From Tetrahymena thermophila SB210 (Eukaryota > Ciliophora > Oligohymenophorea > Hymenostomatida > Tetrahymenidae), in contig NW_002476322.1 in the NCBI RefSeq assembly GCF_000189635.1, positions 372,001 through 436,000 on the forward strand: DNA of 64,000 bases. Direction: 5' to 3'. Within the stretch, counting starts at the first letter, position 1; the number at the start of each line of letters is the position of its first letter. This document shows positions 61,601 to 64,000 of the stretch, one piece after another. A model generated the notes under the pieces. It was not told the origin of the DNA. It saw only the letters and a program-made list of their open reading frames with translations, and ran no database searches. The position numbers were made by a program, and so were the translations under genes.

Positions 61601-64000
61601 TCATAATTGAGTATTTCAAATTCAAATTTCACAAACATTCAGGTAAATTTTGTATTGAAATAAATAAACACAAATTTAAAAAAAAATATTTTAAAGTCAT
61701 ATAGCGGAGGAGCAATCACAATATAAAATCCTAAATTAAATGTTTTAATAAGCAAATGCATTTTTTAAGATAATTTATCTAACTTGGATGGTGGTGCATT
61801 ACAAATAGCCTCAACTTAAATTATGGTAAAGCTTTTTAAAAAAATTATCAAATAACTCTTATTTTATTTTAAAAGGCCAACAACATTTCTATTAATAAGA
61901 ACATTTTTCAAAAGAATACAGCTTAATAGGGATAAGGAGGAGCTATCTACTTTTATACTCAAAATTCAACAAGCGATAATTCTTTAACTATATAAGATAA
62001 TCTAATTAATAATAATGTAGCTTATATCGGAGGTGGTATTAAATATGAAGGAATTGTTCCTGTGTTGATTAACAATACCATATAAGATAATAAAGCTGTT
62101 TTATATGGATAAAATACTTTTTCGTATCCTACAAAACTTTAGTTAGAAAATGCTTAAGAAATTATAAATAGTTATAATAATATTGAGGTATATGAAAATA
62201 AAATTGTAATAAATCATTAGAGAAGTGGACAATCTTTACCTAATATGACATTCACTCTTAGGAACGATTATGGTGACATAATGAAATTTGTGGATACTGC
62301 AGATTATCAACAATAAAATTACATCTCAATATAAATTGATCCATAAAGTTCTTTTTTCAGTTAATATTACCTAAGAGGCGATCCTTAAGCAGGCTATAAT
62401 TCTTAAGAAAACTCTTTTTAATTTAAAAACGTAGATCTTATTGGAAAGCCACTTAAAAAAGTAAAATTAATGATAAAGAGCAATTTAATAAGAGACTCTA
62501 ATACTACCTAATTAACTAATAACTATTTCTTTGAAGTAGAAGCTCATATTTAAGATTGCCAAATTGGTTAAATCCCTTATTAGTATAATAACTTTAAAGA
62601 ATGTACAATATGCGAAAAAGGAACATATTCATTTGACAAAACTTAGTGTTATAAATGCCCTAACGGAGCATAATGCTTAGGAGGTAGTCAAATAATTGTA
62701 GATAAGGGCTATTGGAGAAGTGGTGAGTATGATGAAGACATAATTCTTTGTGAGCATTTGTAAGAAAATTGTGTTGGAGGAACATATGGCAATAATATAT
62801 GCTACAGAGGGCATATCGGTGGATTGTGTGAAGAGTGTGATGTAAATATTTGTTTTAAGCTATAAATAATTTTATTTATAATTTACTTTCTAAAGATATA
62901 TGGTGAAGTTTGGGGAGAAAGCTATGCAAAATCTGGAAAATATCAATGTAGTGAATGTAGCAAGATAGCAAATAATTAGTATATAGTGACTATTGTTACG
63001 CTTTGGACTTTGATCTCAATGGTCATTGCTATAAAAGATAACACAGAAGAATAAGAACAATTACATCAAAAAGAAATTTTTGAAAGAATTAGAAAGAGAA
63101 ATACAATATCAAAAAGACCATAAAATAAATAAATAAACTCAACAAATCCATAAGATTAAACAAGTGTTTACATAAAAATTTTTACGAATTATTTTTAAAT
63201 TATTTCATCGATTGCAACATTTAATTTGTAAGTTCCTTCTGGTAAAATTTTTAAACAATATCTTTTAGAATTATAATTAATTATTTGAAAAATAAATATA
63301 TAATAGGTATAATTGAGTTTCCATAATCTGTAGGCCAGCCAATACAATAAACAATTAACTCGCTAGATTGTGCTCTTAAAGAGTTTACTACATCTATGCC
63401 CATAATATATCTAAGATTAGTTTTCTCAATAATTATGCCTATAGTATATTTACTTATTTTCATGATTGGTCTACTCATTTACTATAAAGTAATTAATAAG
63501 CAAAAAAACTTCCCTTATTATATGATTAATACAGCTTTGATATTTTTATTGATTTATACTTAACCAGATTTAGTAGCTTAAATGATAGCTTTACTTTCAT
63601 GCAGATAAATTGGGAATGAAAAATATATTCTTTCTAATGTATCTATGAAATGCTACACATAAGATTTTTATTCGTGGGGATTAGGCTTTATATTACCCTT
63701 ACTTTTTGCTTTCATATTTTTATTCCCTTACATCCTATTAAGATAATTAAAAAATTCTAAAAATAACTTATAAGAGCTAAAAGTTAAAAGAAAATACAGT
63801 ATTTTATATAAAGAATACACTTAAAAGTGCTATTATTGGGAGTTTGTAAAAATGGCATAAAAACTATCAATAATATTATCTCTTAATTTCTATTCTTAAG
63901 ATATAAAGACTAAAGGAATTTTAGTATTTATTACCATTACATTTTATTCTATCTCCTTAATGGTATTTAATCCTTATAAAAGCCTTTAAATCAATAGACT
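55654..64000 (+). CDS. Giant surface receptor H, runs off the window
   Basis: Starts at ATG 55654 with a signal peptide (MKVKCFYTLAFLQMLIRFIC) and follows G exon by exon. It covers propeller-like strands to about 57840, a beta-helix-like region, the Cys-rich module at about 62600-62845 (ECTICEKGTYSFDK; CPNGAQCLGG where G has CPNGAECLGG) and the membrane region from about 63350. It is cut at the window end within the NPYKSLQ membrane segment. The 5' third differs from G at many positions, while stretches such as 60430-60600 and 61000-61560 are almost unchanged. It carries an Arg in the hydrophobic core of the signal peptide where G has Gly. The microsatellite intron is short here. Function as for G (inference). 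Confidence 0.8.
59086..59346 (+). other. Receptor H intron with short TTTC repeat
   Basis: The counterpart of the expanded G intron. It contains a short (TTTC)n run at about 59177-59203 and only two or three TTAC units near 59140. Confidence 0.75.

Overview
The window reads as a ciliate genome, most like Tetrahymena or a close relative (inference). It is extremely AT-rich, and long reading frames appear only when TAA and TAG are read as glutamine and TGA is the sole stop. Introns are AT-rich, about 45-600 nt, with GTAA..TAG or GTAA..AAG ends. Under the standard code almost nothing looks like a gene. Under the ciliate code the window holds eleven genes or gene parts, the last one running off the right edge.

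Left part (1-22 kb). A RING/TRAF-type zinc-finger gene on the minus strand (62-3335) ends in a run of 20 exons of 3-12 nt separated by introns of 49-70 nt. Ten of these exons are single codons. A large asparagine/glutamine-rich protein is encoded on the plus strand (4632-7103). A ten-exon minus-strand gene (8009-13392) encodes a coiled-coil, IQ-motif and ankyrin protein. A multi-exon minus-strand gene (14512-21039) encodes a multi-pass membrane protein with a PAS domain, of the ciliate TmcB-like type. A 3' piece of another membrane-protein gene lies at 22057-22700.

Middle and right part (22-64 kb). This is a locus of repeated genes. Three copies of a giant surface-receptor family are present: F (22754-31646, lacking its usual 5' end), G (41614-51100, apparently complete) and H (55654 to the window end). 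Their parts are a signal peptide (G and H), a beta-propeller-like region, a long parallel beta-helix-like region, a cysteine-rich module and a polytopic membrane C-terminus. Three copies of an intronless gene of unknown function (about 900 residues) are interleaved: I1 (34174-36891), I2 (37954-40680) and I3 (51940-54636). I2-G and I3-H form a tandem duplication of about 14 kb, and I1-I2 is a second tandem duplication of about 3.8 kb. A DUF4419 gene (31974-33077, minus) sits between F and I1.

The most striking observation is the microexon array at 62-1246. It first appears as a roughly 60-bp periodicity of TTTAC on the plus strand, which is the reverse complement of repeated GTAAA splice donors. 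All microexons are multiples of three in the same phase, so skipping any of them would keep the reading frame. All functional statements are by eye; no searches were run.
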